Source: CAZEVI01 sp964515615 | GTDB taxonomy: Bacteria > Patescibacteriota > UBA1384 > XYA2-FULL-43-10 > CAINNR01 | Length of the DNA: 28,408 bases | Reading direction: 5' to 3' | Assembly: GCA_964515615.1 (NCBI GenBank) | Contig: CAZEVI010000006.1 | Location: 1 to 28,408, forward strand | Part shown: piece after piece, positions 6,463 to 13,416 of the stretch | Layout: each line of letters begins with the position of its first letter | How positions within the stretch are numbered: position 1 is the stretch's first letter | Translations under genes and position numbers: made by a program | Notes under the pieces: model-generated | What the model saw: only the letters and a program-made list of their open reading frames with translations | Databases searched by the model: none | What the model was told of the DNA's origin: nothing

Positions 6463-6581
6463 ATCGCAAGTAGCAAGAAGCAAATTCCAAACAAATTAAA
6501 AAATCCAAATATCAAATGTTAAAAAGTTATTTGGTTGCGTCTATCCGCTATTCGTTATCAATTATTAGTTAGGAGATAAAT
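6463..6581. repeat. AT-rich degenerate repeat between groES and groEL
   Basis: The gap holds strings such as AAATTCCAAACAAATT and AAATCCAAATATCAAATG, followed by TTCGTTATCAATTATTAG. They belong to the same loose sequence family as 8214-8276, 10650-10735, 27050-27145 and the two stretches inside polA. Confidence 0.5.
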
Positions 6582-8213
6582 ATGTCAAAATTAATCAAAT
6601 TTAGTGAAGATGCGCGCAAGTCGCTGCAAAATGGAGTCAACGCTTTGGCTGATACTGTTAAAGTAACAATTGGACCGCGTGGTCGAAATGTCGTTCTTGA
6701 CAAAGGTTTCGGCGCACCAACAATTACCAACGACGGCGTAACTATTGCCAAAGAGATTGATTTGGAAGATAAATTTGAAGATATGGGTGCGCAGTTAATT
6801 AAAGAAGTCGCTCAAAAAACCAATGACGTTGCTGGCGATGGAACGACAACGGCAACGATTCTGGCTCAGGCAATGATTAATTCCGGATTGAAAAATGTTG
6901 CCGCCGGAGCCAACCCAATGTCAATTCGTCACGGAATTGAAAAAGCAGTTGTTGTTGTTGTGGAGGCGATTAAAAAGAATTCAAAAGATGTTGCCGGCAA
7001 AAGTGAAATTGCTCAAGTGGCATCAATTTCGGCTGCCGATGAAGAAGTCGGTAGTTTGATTGCCGAAGTTATGGATGAGATTGGCAAAGACGGAGTGATC
7101 ACTGTTGAGGAATCAAACACTTTCGGTTTGGAAAGAGAAGTTGTTGAAGGAATGCAATTTGATTCTGGTTATATTTCACCCTATATGATTACTGACACTA
7201 CTCGAATGGAGTCCGTTTTTGAAAATCCGAAAATTCTTCTAACTGATAAGAAAATTTCTTCGATTCAAGATATTTTACCTCTTCTAGAGTCGTTGGCACA
7301 GTCGGGAACTAAGGAATTGGTAATTGTCGCCGAAGATGTTGACGGCGAAGCGCTAACGACTCTGGTTTTGAACAAGCTTCGAGGATCATTCAGCGTTTTG
7401 GCGGTGAAAACCCCAGGTTTTGGCGATCGTCGATCAGCAATGCTTGAGGATATTGCTATCTTGACCGGTGGCCAAGTGGTAAGCGAACAAACCGCTGGTA
7501 AAATTAACGAAACGACAATTGAAATGCTTGGTAGCGCCAGAAAATTGGTTGCTGACAAAGATAAAACCACAATTGTGGATGGTAAAGGCGACAAAGCAAA
7601 AATTAAAGCTCGAATTGAAGCGATTAAAAAACAGGCCGAGGCTTCAAAGTCGGATTATGATCGGGAAAAAATGGAAGAGCGGATGGCTAAACTTTCCGGC
7701 GGCGTTGGCGTAATTAAAGTTGGTGCGGCGACAGAAGTTGAACTTAAAGAGAGAAAACACCGAATCGAAGATGCTGTGGCAGCGACCAAAGCGGCAACTC
7801 TTGAAGGAATTGTCGCTGGCGGCGGAGCGGCGTTGGTTGATGCCATCCCGGCCATTTCCGAACTTCAGTTGGAAGGGGACGAAGCGGTTGGTGTGGAGAT
7901 TGTTAAACGATCACTCGAAGAGCCAATGAGAATGATTGCCCAAAATGCCGGAGTTGATGGCGGCGTGGTGATTGAAAAAGTTCGTAATATGGAAGCCGGC
8001 GAAGGTTATAATGCGGCCACTGGCGAATATGGCGATATGATCAAATTCGGAATTATCGATCCGGCAAAAGTTACTCGCAATGCCTTGCAAAATGCTGCCT
8101 CGGTTGCGGCAATGTTTCTGACAATGGAGGTGGCGGTAGCCGAAAAGCCGGAGAAAAAGGATCAAATGCCTCCGATGGGTGGCGGAATGGATCCGAGCAT
8201 GATGGGGATGTAG
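6582..8213 (+). CDS. groEL: chaperonin GroEL
   Basis: GroEL is the ATP-driven folding chamber; 14 subunits form two rings in the cytosol and work with GroES. It is 543 residues, the normal length. Visible landmarks are the N-terminal KFSEDARKSLQNGVNALAD, the nucleotide loop VGDGTTTAT-like stretch DVAGDGTTTATILAQ (about 83-97), the apical-domain GYISPYMITD, KTPGFGDRR, and the equatorial RIEDAVAATKAA and GIVAGGGAAL. The tail is shorter in Gly-Met repeats than in E. coli but of the same kind (GGGMDPSMMGM). AGGAG lies 8 nt before ATG 6582. A terminator follows at 8287-8322. Confidence 0.98.
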   Translation: MSKLIKFSEDARKSLQNGVNALADTVKVTIGPRGRNVVLDKGFGAPTITNDGVTIAKEIDLEDKFEDMGAQLIKEVAQKTNDVAGDGTTTATILAQAMINSGLKNVAAGANPMSIRHGIEKAVVVVVEAIKKNSKDVAGKSEIAQVASISAADEEVGSLIAEVMDEIGKDGVITVEESNTFGLEREVVEGMQFDSGYISPYMITDTTRMESVFENPKILLTDKKISSIQDILPLLESLAQSGTKELVIVAEDVDGEALTTLVLNKLRGSFSVLAVKTPGFGDRRSAMLEDIAILTGGQVVSEQTAGKINETTIEMLGSARKLVADKDKTTIVDGKGDKAKIKARIEAIKKQAEASKSDYDREKMEERMAKLSGGVGVIKVGAATEVELKERKHRIEDAVAATKAATLEGIVAGGGAALVDAIPAISELQLEGDEAVGVEIVKRSLEEPMRMIAQNAGVDGGVVIEKVRNMEAGEGYNAATGEYGDMIKFGIIDPAKVTRNALQNAASVAAMFLTMEVAVAEKPEKKDQMPPMGGGMDPSMMGM

Positions 8214-8276
8214 AATAAAACGAATAACGAATAACCAACAAGGAATAACTAATAACAAATAACTAATAACCGATAG
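8214..8276. repeat. short tandem-like repeats AATAACNAATAAC
   Basis: Between the groEL stop and its terminator, units such as CGAATAACGAATAACCAA and GGAATAACTAATAACAAA repeat with period 7-10. Part of the dispersed AT-rich repeat family of this window. Confidence 0.55.
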
Positions 8277-8286
8277 TTACCGAGTT

Positions 8287-8322
8287 AAAAAATCTCCGGT
8301 GAAAAATTGCTGGGGATTTTTT
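8287..8322 (+). terminator. groESL terminator
   Basis: AAAAAATCTCC (8287-8297) pairs with GGGGATTTTTT (8312-8322), one G-T pair, 14-nt loop. Confidence 0.85.
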
Positions 8323-8344
8323 ATTATCAAATATGTTTTGCCGG

Positions 8345-8371
8345 TTGGACAAATTGTTTTTTTGCTATAAT
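8345..8371 (+). promoter_or_regulatory. promoter of the 8407 mini-ORF
   Basis: Extended -10 TGCTATAAT (TATAAT 8366-8371) with a weak -35 TTGGAC (8345-8350) at a 15-nt spacing. Confidence 0.55.
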
Positions 8372-8406
8372 TCAGATAGTCGGATACATAGGGAAGAGGG
8401 CACAAA

Positions 8407-8514
8407 ATGACAAGAATCGAATTTCTGGCATTTTCTAAAAATAGGTCGGTAATTGAAGCATTGAGACAATTATTACGGGTATTTGGATTAAATCCGAGCA
8501 TAATTTTTCGATGA
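8407..8514 (+). CDS. mini-ORF, 35 aa, possibly the start of a decayed gene
   Basis: ATG 8407 is preceded by GAGGG 7 nt upstream and by a promoter with an extended -10. It encodes MTRIEFLAFSKNRSVIEALR and ends at TGA 8512-8514 after 35 codons. The product is helical and basic and I do not recognise it. Because the following 230 bp read like broken coding sequence in another frame, this may be the intact head of a frameshifted gene and not a complete small protein. Confidence 0.4.
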   Translation: MTRIEFLAFSKNRSVIEALRQLLRVFGLNPSIIFR

Positions 8515-8741
8515 ATGGCAGCTAAAATGCAGGGGAGACATTCCCGACAATAGAGTTTCCGATTTGAGATACCATTGAAACTGCTTCTGTCTGCGGTATA
8601 TTGATAAACACTTTCTGCTTGAAAACGCTACAAATCTGTTGGCCTGAGAATATTTATTCGTTTTAGTTGCCCCCAGTCTTCCGCTGTCAGTCGAAGCTAA
8701 TTTAGAATTTTGGCCTTTTTAGTCGAAAGATTATTTCTCGG
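8515..8741 (+). pseudogene. degenerate stretch, possible broken coding sequence
   Basis: No intact ORF or RNA is visible. In the frame of the gene at 8831 the translation has protein-like runs (LRYIDKHFLLENATNLLA, then EYLFVLVAPSLPLSVEANLE) separated by a TGA and ended by a TAG. This is the look of decaying coding DNA, but without a homologue it cannot be told from chance. Confidence 0.25.
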
Positions 8742-8766
8742 CGAAGTCACTTTGACTTCGTTTTTT
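8742..8766 (+). terminator. terminator
   Basis: CGAAGTCA (8742-8749) pairs perfectly with TGACTTCG (8753-8760) around CTT, followed by six T. Confidence 0.85.
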
Positions 8767-8793
8767 GATATTTGGGTTGTTTTTTGCTAAATT
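8765..8793 (+). promoter_or_regulatory. promoter of the interrupted gene
   Basis: TTGATA (8765-8770), a 17-nt spacer and TAAATT (8788-8793). It starts within the T-run of the preceding terminator. Confidence 0.6.
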
Positions 8794-8830
8794 GATCTTG
8801 AGTGATAATCCTCATAAGGGGGCGGTTTGG

Positions 8831-9412
8831 GTGGTTAGCACTTTAACAAGCTCAATTAAATTTGCTGCCGGATTTGATTGCCATCGGCATTTAGGCGGGC
8901 AACCAACGCCTTATAATCATCGAGAATGTTATCGCGATATTGCTCCGATTGATTGGGATCAGCATTTTCTTTTTACGCAAGTTACAACTTGTCAGCTCGG
9001 CTTGTTTAGCCGAATTATGGCGATTGTAAATACTGAGCAGCTAGTTCAGACCAGTTGAGATATTTATTTTTACCGCCAAAATTGCCAAGAGCAAATTTCA
9101 ATTATCAACGGTTGGCCGGAGATCCTTTATTCAGTTTTGTTACATTACTTTAAAGACAGTGGATATGCAGATTAGGAAAATTTGTTCATTCGTTTTGTTC
9201 GAACTAATGCTAAAAAATTCTTTGGTCTTGAACCGATTTACAACGATGCCAACTTAGTCACTTTGGTTCATGGTCAGTGGATTGTCCCCAGCGTTTATCC
9301 AGATATTCCAGTGTTTTCCAACAATCCAAAATGGAGTCCGAAATGCGTTTATCCGTTTTGGGCCGGCCGAGAGTTGCATTGGAAGCTGGGAATAGACAGC
9401 CAGGAAATCTAA
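8831..9412 (+). pseudogene. interrupted gene with two in-frame stops
   Basis: From GTG 8831 (AAGGGGG ends 8 nt upstream; promoter at 8765-8793) one frame can be followed to TAA 9410-9412, 193 codons, broken by TGA at 9056-9058 (codon 76) and TAG at 9173-9175 (codon 115). All three segments look like coding sequence, with good codon use and aromatic-rich strands such as FAAGFDCHRHLGGQPTPYNH, ISIINGWPEILYSVLLHYF and LVHGQWIVPSVYPDIPVFSN. The family is not recognised. TGA and TAG are normal stops elsewhere in the window, so recoding is unlikely as a rule. The simplest reading is a recent pseudogene whose promoter, ribosome-binding site and terminator are still intact. Programmed readthrough is the alternative. 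Confidence 0.55.
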
Positions 9413-9432
9413 TTAATATTAAATTTAAAACC

Positions 9433-9456
9433 ACAACCCCCCGATCGGGGGGTTGT
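9433..9456. terminator. palindromic bidirectional terminator candidate
   Basis: A perfect 24-bp palindrome, ACAACCCCCC-GATC-type centre, between the convergent interrupted gene and the PRC-barrel gene. The flanking T/A runs are weak on both strands. A hairpin with the same CAACCC/GGGTTG stem occurs at 14867-14892. Confidence 0.6.
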
Positions 9457-9481
9457 AAAATTAGTCCTTCTGCTTAAATTT

Positions 9482-10000
9482 CTATGCCAATTTCGTGTAG
9501 GCGGAAGCTGGAATTGGCTCCGGTTTAGTCATCTCAAAATTATCTTTGACAATAATTTTGTTTTGCTCAATTTTAACAATTGCCGACGCGTGAATTATCC
9601 GCTGGTCAAGAAATTTTTTCAAGTATATTCTGCTAATTGCCAGTGTTGGGCTTTCAATAACATAATCAAAAACTGTTCCCAAAAATTCACCCTTTTTAGT
9701 ATAAACTTTTTCACCGACAATTTTGGCCCGTTTTTTAATTTTTTTCGACAGGCGAACCATTTCTTGAGGATCGGCCAAGCTGTCTTCACTTTGAACAATT
9801 AGTGCTGCTTTTGAAAGGTCGGAGATCTCTTTGGCCGAAATAAATTTTTGATGATGAATTAACCCGCCGGTTTTAACAATTGCTGCTTCGATTTTGATTT
9901 CGTCATCATCGACAAAAAAATCGACCAGTTCGGCAATTTGGATTTGATTTTCCAGCTCAAAAACCGGCAACCCGACTAAATTTGATCTTTCAATCAACAT
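9482..10000 (-). CDS. PRC-barrel domain protein
   Basis: A 172-residue soluble protein made of two PRC-barrel-like halves. The first runs from about residue 5 (SNLVGLPVFELENQIQIAEL) to about 80, the second from about 90 (GEKVYTKKGEFLGTVFDYVI) to about 160. The motif pattern is G-x-P/V-V followed by a strand that ends in the change to the protein's own substrate segment. PRC-barrel domains occur in the ribosome-maturation factor RimM, in photosynthetic reaction-centre subunit H and in many small stand-alone proteins of unknown function; I cannot assign a role. No Shine-Dalgarno is visible, and TATAAT of an extended -10 lies 6 nt before the ATG, so the mRNA is probably leaderless. Confidence 0.75.
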   Translation of the reverse strand: MLIERSNLVGLPVFELENQIQIAELVDFFVDDDEIKIEAAIVKTGGLIHHQKFISAKEISDLSKAALIVQSEDSLADPQEMVRLSKKIKKRAKIVGEKVYTKKGEFLGTVFDYVIESPTLAISRIYLKKFLDQRIIHASAIVKIEQNKIIVKDNFEMTKPEPIPASAYTKLA

Positions 10001-10006
10001 GATATT

Positions 10007-10015
10007 ATTATAGCA
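10007..10015 (-). promoter_or_regulatory. extended -10 directly before the PRC-barrel start codon
   Basis: Minus strand TGCTATAAT, with TATAAT at 10012-10007 and the ATG at 10000, leaving 6 nt. A TTGAAA lies upstream at a short spacing of 14. This geometry places the transcription start on the start codon. Confidence 0.6.
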
Positions 10016-10085
10016 AATTTAAAACCTTTCAAACATTTAGTTGATAAAAATTGATTTCATATTACAAAATTGTAAAAATTTTGAA

Positions 10086-10646
10086 TTAATTTGCCCGTTC
10101 AATATAGGAGTTCGTCCGAGTATCGACGACAATTTTATCGCCCGGTTTGATAAAAAGTGGAACGGCAATTTTATTTTTGGTATTTAGAGTTACTATTTTA
10201 GTTACTGTGCCGGCGCTGTTGCCGCGAACGCCCGGTGGCGCGTCGGTAACTTCGAAAGTCATTTTGATCGGAATTTCAATATCAATCGGTTTGTCTTGAA
10301 AGTAAAGAATCTCCACCGGCGAATTTTCGGCTAAATATCCCAGTTGATTAGAAAGCTGGGAAACCGGCAATTTGAACTGTTCATAATTGGAGTTGTCCAT
10401 AAAGTAGGCGTTGTCGCTGTCGGAGTAGAGAAATTGAGCCGATTTATGCGAAAGATCGGCTTCTTCAACTTTGTCCGAACCTTGAAAAGTTTTGTCAATG
10501 GTCGTCCCACTGATCATATTTTTCAATTTAGTTCGCATTACCGCGCCACTTCGTCCTTGTTTTGAGTGTTGGGAAAAAGTGATGGCGTATGGTTCGCCGT
10601 CAATTGTTATTTTTGTCCCAACTTTTAGGTCGGTGATTGAATACAT
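10086..10646 (-). CDS. efp: elongation factor P
   Basis: EF-P enters the ribosome E site and relieves stalling at proline runs. It is 186 residues, the normal length, with the KOW-like N domain (1-60) and two OB domains; landmarks are DLKVGTKITIDGEPYAI, LSHKSAQFLYSDSDNAYFMD, TDAPPGVRGNSAGT and the C-terminal PGDKIVVDTRTNSYIERAN. The start MYSITDL at 10646 is preferred; an in-frame start 15 nt upstream would add MTFKH. The loop tip reads SKQGRSG, so the residue at the modified position is Arg32 and not Lys. No Shine-Dalgarno is visible, and a low-complexity AAAAGTCAAAA repeat replaces the leader. It follows rpsR on the same strand. Confidence 0.95.
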   Translation of the reverse strand: MYSITDLKVGTKITIDGEPYAITFSQHSKQGRSGAVMRTKLKNMISGTTIDKTFQGSDKVEEADLSHKSAQFLYSDSDNAYFMDNSNYEQFKLPVSQLSNQLGYLAENSPVEILYFQDKPIDIEIPIKMTFEVTDAPPGVRGNSAGTVTKIVTLNTKNKIAVPLFIKPGDKIVVDTRTNSYIERAN

Positions 10647-10649
10647 ATG

Positions 10650-10735
10650 TTTAAAAGTCAAAAATCAAAAGTCAAAAGTGTAATTCAAAATTAAAAATAT
10701 CTCAATTGCAATTTTAACTTCCAACTTTTAAATTA
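10650..10735. repeat. AT-rich degenerate repeat between rpsR and efp
   Basis: Units like AAAAGTCAAAAATC and AAAAGTCAAAAGTG, followed by AATTCAAAATTAAAAATATC and AACTTCCAACTTTTAAATT. No terminator or ribosome-binding site can be seen in it. Same loose family as the other AT-rich repeats of the window. Confidence 0.5.
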
Positions 10736-10736
10736 A

Positions 10737-10958
10737 TTACCTTGTAATATACGGTAAAAGTGCCAATTGGCGGGCGCGTTTAATAGCTGTTGAAAGTTGT
10801 CGTTGGTGGCGAGAACAAACACCAGTACGCGACGCCGGATCAATTTTTGACCAACGATTAAGATATCGCGACAGAGTCGAAACATCTTTATAGTCAATTT
10901 CGGCAACCTTATTTTTGCAGAAATAGCATTTTTTCTTGTTTTGAAATCCTTCGTTCAT
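10737..10958 (-). CDS. rpsR: ribosomal protein bS18
   Basis: bS18 binds the platform of the 30S subunit as a dimer with bS6. It is 73 residues, typical. It keeps the core DYKDVSTLSRYLNRWSKIDPASRTG and the RHQRQLSTAIKRARQLALLPY tail. It has a CYFC pair near the N-terminus plus a later Cys-x2-His (CSRH), which makes it the zinc-binding form. GAGGAG lies 4 nt before the ATG. It is the third gene of the rpsF-ssb-rpsR order found in many bacteria, 81 bp after ssb. Confidence 0.97.
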   Translation of the reverse strand: MNEGFQNKKKCYFCKNKVAEIDYKDVSTLSRYLNRWSKIDPASRTGVCSRHQRQLSTAIKRARQLALLPYITR

Positions 10959-11039
10959 AAAACTCCTCTATGTATGTTTGATTTGAAAATATATTAATCT
11001 TGCGCTGATGATATTGTGGTTAGCGCCAATGCGAAACTT

Positions 11040-11513
11040 TTAAAATGGTATCTCGTCTATATCAATCTCTTCGTTGTCGGCTGTTTTTTCATCTTTTTTA
11101 TCAGGCACCTTTTCCTCCGGTTTGACAATATCAGCAACCGGATTTTTGCTGCCGGAATCAGATCGCGAATAACTTTCGCCTTTTCGTCCGAGAGCAATGA
11201 CATTTTCAGCGATAATTTCTGTTCGCTGGCGCTTGGCGCCGTCTTGACCTTCCCATTGGCGGGTTTGCAAACGACCTTCAACATAGACTGGTGCGCCTTT
11301 TTTGACAAATTGACTGACATTTTCGGCCATTTTGCCCCAAACCACAATGTCGTGAAATTCGGTTTGCTCTTGCATTTCGCCGGTGTCGCGATTTGTCCAG
11401 CGGCGATTGGTGGCGACTCCGAATGAACAAACTGCTTGACCGTTGGGAGTATAGCGCATTTCCGGATCGCGTGTAGCGTTGCCAATAACCATTGCTCTGT
11501 TTAATGAAAACAT
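11040..11513 (-). CDS. ssb: single-stranded DNA-binding protein
   Basis: SSB coats single-stranded DNA in replication and repair, as a tetramer, and recruits partners through its C-terminal tip. It is 157 residues. The OB fold covers about 1-108 (NRAMVIGNATRDPEMRYTPN, FGVATNRRWTN, EFHDIVVWGKMAENVSQFV, GAPVYVEGRLQTRQWEGQDG). Next comes a short, charged, Lys/Glu/Asp-rich linker, and the acidic tip ends in DIDEIPF, the canonical partner-binding motif. AAAGGAG precedes ATG 11513 by 4 nt. It is the middle gene of rpsF-ssb-rpsR. Confidence 0.97.
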   Translation of the reverse strand: MFSLNRAMVIGNATRDPEMRYTPNGQAVCSFGVATNRRWTNRDTGEMQEQTEFHDIVVWGKMAENVSQFVKKGAPVYVEGRLQTRQWEGQDGAKRQRTEIIAENVIALGRKGESYSRSDSGSKNPVADIVKPEEKVPDKKDEKTADNEEIDIDEIPF

Positions 11514-11607
11514 ATTGCTCCTTTTTTATAACTTAACTAATCTTTTTTGATTGTATCATATCTTGGTTTGTGAGTTGTAAATGCTAATTAAGATACTAAA
11601 CAAGTTT

Positions 11608-12288
11608 TTACAGATCGTCTTTCAAAAGTTCGTCAAGTTTTTCATCGAGCTTCTTAATTCTGTCTGATTCATCTTCTTTCGATTCTTTCTTTTGCTTGGC
11701 TGGTTTTTCTTCGCTAACTGGTTTTTTGCTTTTTTTCGGTTTTTCTACTTTTGGTTCGGCTAGTTTTTCTTCTTCAACAATTTCTTCTTTGGATTTCTTT
11801 TCGTCGACCAATTTATCGTCTTTTGTTTCCTCAACAACTTTCTGATCTTCCTCAACCTCCTCGCTTGTTTCTCGTTTGGCCATTAAATCTTTCGATTCTT
11901 CAGTTTGGCCTTCAACAACTTCAAAACTTCGCTCACCGATGACATTTTCAACTTCCTGTGCGGCAACGACATCTTCGCTGGCGACGGAAAGTACTTCGTT
12001 CTTTTCGACTTTCAACGTTATCAAATGACGAATAATTTGTGGCATTACTTTCACTTCATGATCAATTTCAGCCAATTTCTGACCGTCAAGTTCAAACCAA
12101 AGTGTAATATAGGTGGCGAAATTTTGTTTATTGATCGGATAAGTCAGCTTTCGTCGTCCCCAAGATTCATCTTTGCTAATTTTGCCCTCGGCATCAGTAA
12201 TAAAAGCGGCAACTTTGTCGCTAACTTTTTTCAAATCGGCTTCCAAAACATCATCAGAAACCAAATACGTAAGTTCGTACTCTCTCAT
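11608..12288 (-). CDS. rpsF: ribosomal protein bS6 with a long charged C-terminal extension
   Basis: bS6 pairs with bS18 on the 30S platform. Residues 1-100 are a normal bS6 (MREYELTYLVSDD, WGRRKLTYPINKQNFATYI, MPQIIRHLITLKVEK). Residues about 101-226 are an extension more than as long as the protein itself. It is first acidic (SEEVEEDQKVVEETKDD), then Lys/Pro/Glu-rich (EPKVEKPKKSKKPVSEEKPA), and ends in a short coiled-coil-like KKLDEKLDELLKDDL. Most bS6 proteins are 95-135 residues. Extensions of this kind are probably disordered; the role is unknown. AAAGGAG lies 5 nt before ATG 12288. It is the first gene of the rpsF-ssb-rpsR operon. Confidence 0.95.
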   Translation of the reverse strand: MREYELTYLVSDDVLEADLKKVSDKVAAFITDAEGKISKDESWGRRKLTYPINKQNFATYITLWFELDGQKLAEIDHEVKVMPQIIRHLITLKVEKNEVLSVASEDVVAAQEVENVIGERSFEVVEGQTEESKDLMAKRETSEEVEEDQKVVEETKDDKLVDEKKSKEEIVEEEKLAEPKVEKPKKSKKPVSEEKPAKQKKESKEDESDRIKKLDEKLDELLKDDL

Positions 12289-12334
12289 TTTTCTCCTTTA
12301 TGGCCTTCGTTGTTCCCGTTTAGTTTGGGCGAAG

Positions 12335-12349
12335 TCCGCTTTAAGCGGA
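12335..12349 (-). promoter_or_regulatory. small hairpin in the rpsF leader
   Basis: TCCGCTTTAAGCGGA is a perfect inverted repeat around one base, in the transcribed leader about 50 nt before rpsF. Leaders of rpsF in several bacteria carry an S6:S18-binding element built on CCG and GGA. Both triplets are here, but the known two-helix layout is not clearly present. Confidence 0.35.
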
Positions 12350-12383
12350 ATTGGATAATAAGTAATATTTAATTTGTGAACTT

Positions 12384-12412
12384 ATATTATCAAGGCACTG
12401 GCAAAAAGTCAA
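12384..12412 (-). promoter_or_regulatory. promoter of the rpsF-ssb-rpsR operon
   Basis: Minus strand TTGACT (12412-12407), a 17-nt spacer and TAATAT (12389-12384). It gives a leader of about 90 nt. Confidence 0.75.
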
Positions 12413-12652
12413 CAATTTTGCCTAAAAGCCATCGGAACTGAATTAACAACCATCCTGACCAATGATTAAAATTTACTAACATTTTTGATCTGCGATTCGA
12501 ACAATTCGGGTCGTTTTTTTGCCCAAAATTTCAGAAAAACCATAAATAAATATCTTTTTTTAAGCCAGCCGAATCAAAAAAGAAGCAACGCCGGTGTTGC
12601 TGATTTGTATATTGTTATGATAAAATTTAGACAGACATTTAAAAGGAGGAAG
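12413..12652 (+). other. intergenic region with an orphan terminator and a promoter
   Basis: No ORF is supported here. TTAACA (near 12445), a spacer of about 17 nt and TTAAAAT make a possible promoter. A terminator hairpin follows at 12493-12520. Nearer the 12653 gene, TGATAAAAT (ending about 12626) is an extended -10 for that gene. Confidence 0.4.
12493..12520 (+). terminator. orphan terminator upstream of the secreted-protein gene
   Basis: CGATTCGAA (12493-12501) pairs with TTCGGGTCG (12505-12513), two G-T pairs, loop CAA, followed by seven T. No plus-strand gene ends before it. Confidence 0.6.
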
Positions 12653-13333
12653 ATGAAAAAATTGACTTACATTTTATCGGCGTTCGCAATTTTTGCTTTT
12701 GGAACGTTGGCGTTTGCTGCAAGTAGTAACGGAAATGGACAATCAACGACGAATTCAAATGGGAATTCCGCCAGTTCGTCAGCCATAACAAATCAAAATC
12801 AAGTTCAGGTTCAGACAAATAATCCGGGCACCGGAACTCAGACCCAAACACAAACCCAATTGGAAGAAAGAATTCAAGAATCAAAATCGGAATACTCTCC
12901 GCGAAATGAGCAGGCACAAACTAGAATGAGTGAAGTTGCTCTTGCTGCTGAGAATCTGATACGAGTAGCTGAAAATGTTCAAAATCAGGGAATTGGTGAT
13001 CAAATTCGCAATATTGCTCGTACACAATCCGAGAACCAAGATAAGATAAATCAATCAGTTGATAAAGCTGAAAACAGAAGTTCGCTGGCAAAGTTTTTTA
13101 TTGGTACAAATTTTTCAGAGATTAAAAACATCCAAACCATAATGGAGCAAAATCGCAATCAAATTCAAGAATTAGAAAAAATACAATCGCAAGTTGAAAA
13201 TCAAGCAGATCAACTGAAAATTGCCAATCAGGTTATTGTGCTTCAAAACCAGCAGTTGAAGCTTCGGGATCAGTTAAAAAATATCTCATCCGGTTTTAGT
13301 TTATTTGGCTGGCTAAACCGTTGGATTCATTGA
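12653..13333 (+). CDS. secreted Gln/Asn-rich coiled-coil protein
   Basis: A 226-residue exported protein. Residues 1-22 are a clear Sec signal peptide with cleavage expected after AFA. Next is a low-complexity Ser/Asn/Gln/Thr linker (about 23-70, with TQTQTQTQLEE). It is followed by long heptad-like helices rich in Gln, Asn and Glu (about 75-205), and it ends in a hydrophobic GFSLFGWLNRWIH that may touch a membrane. There is no cysteine or enzymatic motif. Such small signal-peptide plus coiled-coil proteins are common and lineage-specific in Patescibacteria; function unknown. The start is ATG 12653, with AAAGGAGG 3 nt upstream; the longer frame back to 12485 has no ribosome-binding site and crosses the orphan terminator. 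Confidence 0.75.
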   Translation: MKKLTYILSAFAIFAFGTLAFAASSNGNGQSTTNSNGNSASSSAITNQNQVQVQTNNPGTGTQTQTQTQLEERIQESKSEYSPRNEQAQTRMSEVALAAENLIRVAENVQNQGIGDQIRNIARTQSENQDKINQSVDKAENRSSLAKFFIGTNFSEIKNIQTIMEQNRNQIQELEKIQSQVENQADQLKIANQVIVLQNQQLKLRDQLKNISSGFSLFGWLNRWIH

Positions 13334-13416
13334 GTTTCATTCTAAAAGTTTTTAATTAGGATAATTCGTCACAGCGATATCGACCAGACAAATTTGACGA
13401 TTTATGGTTGCTTACA

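Noticed and set aside
7911..8258. 115-aa minus-strand ORF in groEL, and similar opposite-strand ORFs within pyrG, efp, rpsF, ychF and thyA
   Set aside because: They lie opposite strongly conserved genes and have no ribosome-binding site or recognisable domain.
8765..9412. TGA recoded as an amino acid (Gracilibacteria/SR1-type code)
   Set aside because: pyrG, tmk, the nucleotidyltransferase and others end at TGA in the right place, and a TAG also interrupts the same frame.
12485..12652. Longer N-terminus for the secreted protein
   Set aside because: It crosses a terminator and a promoter, and a perfect AAAGGAGG plus signal peptide mark ATG 12653.
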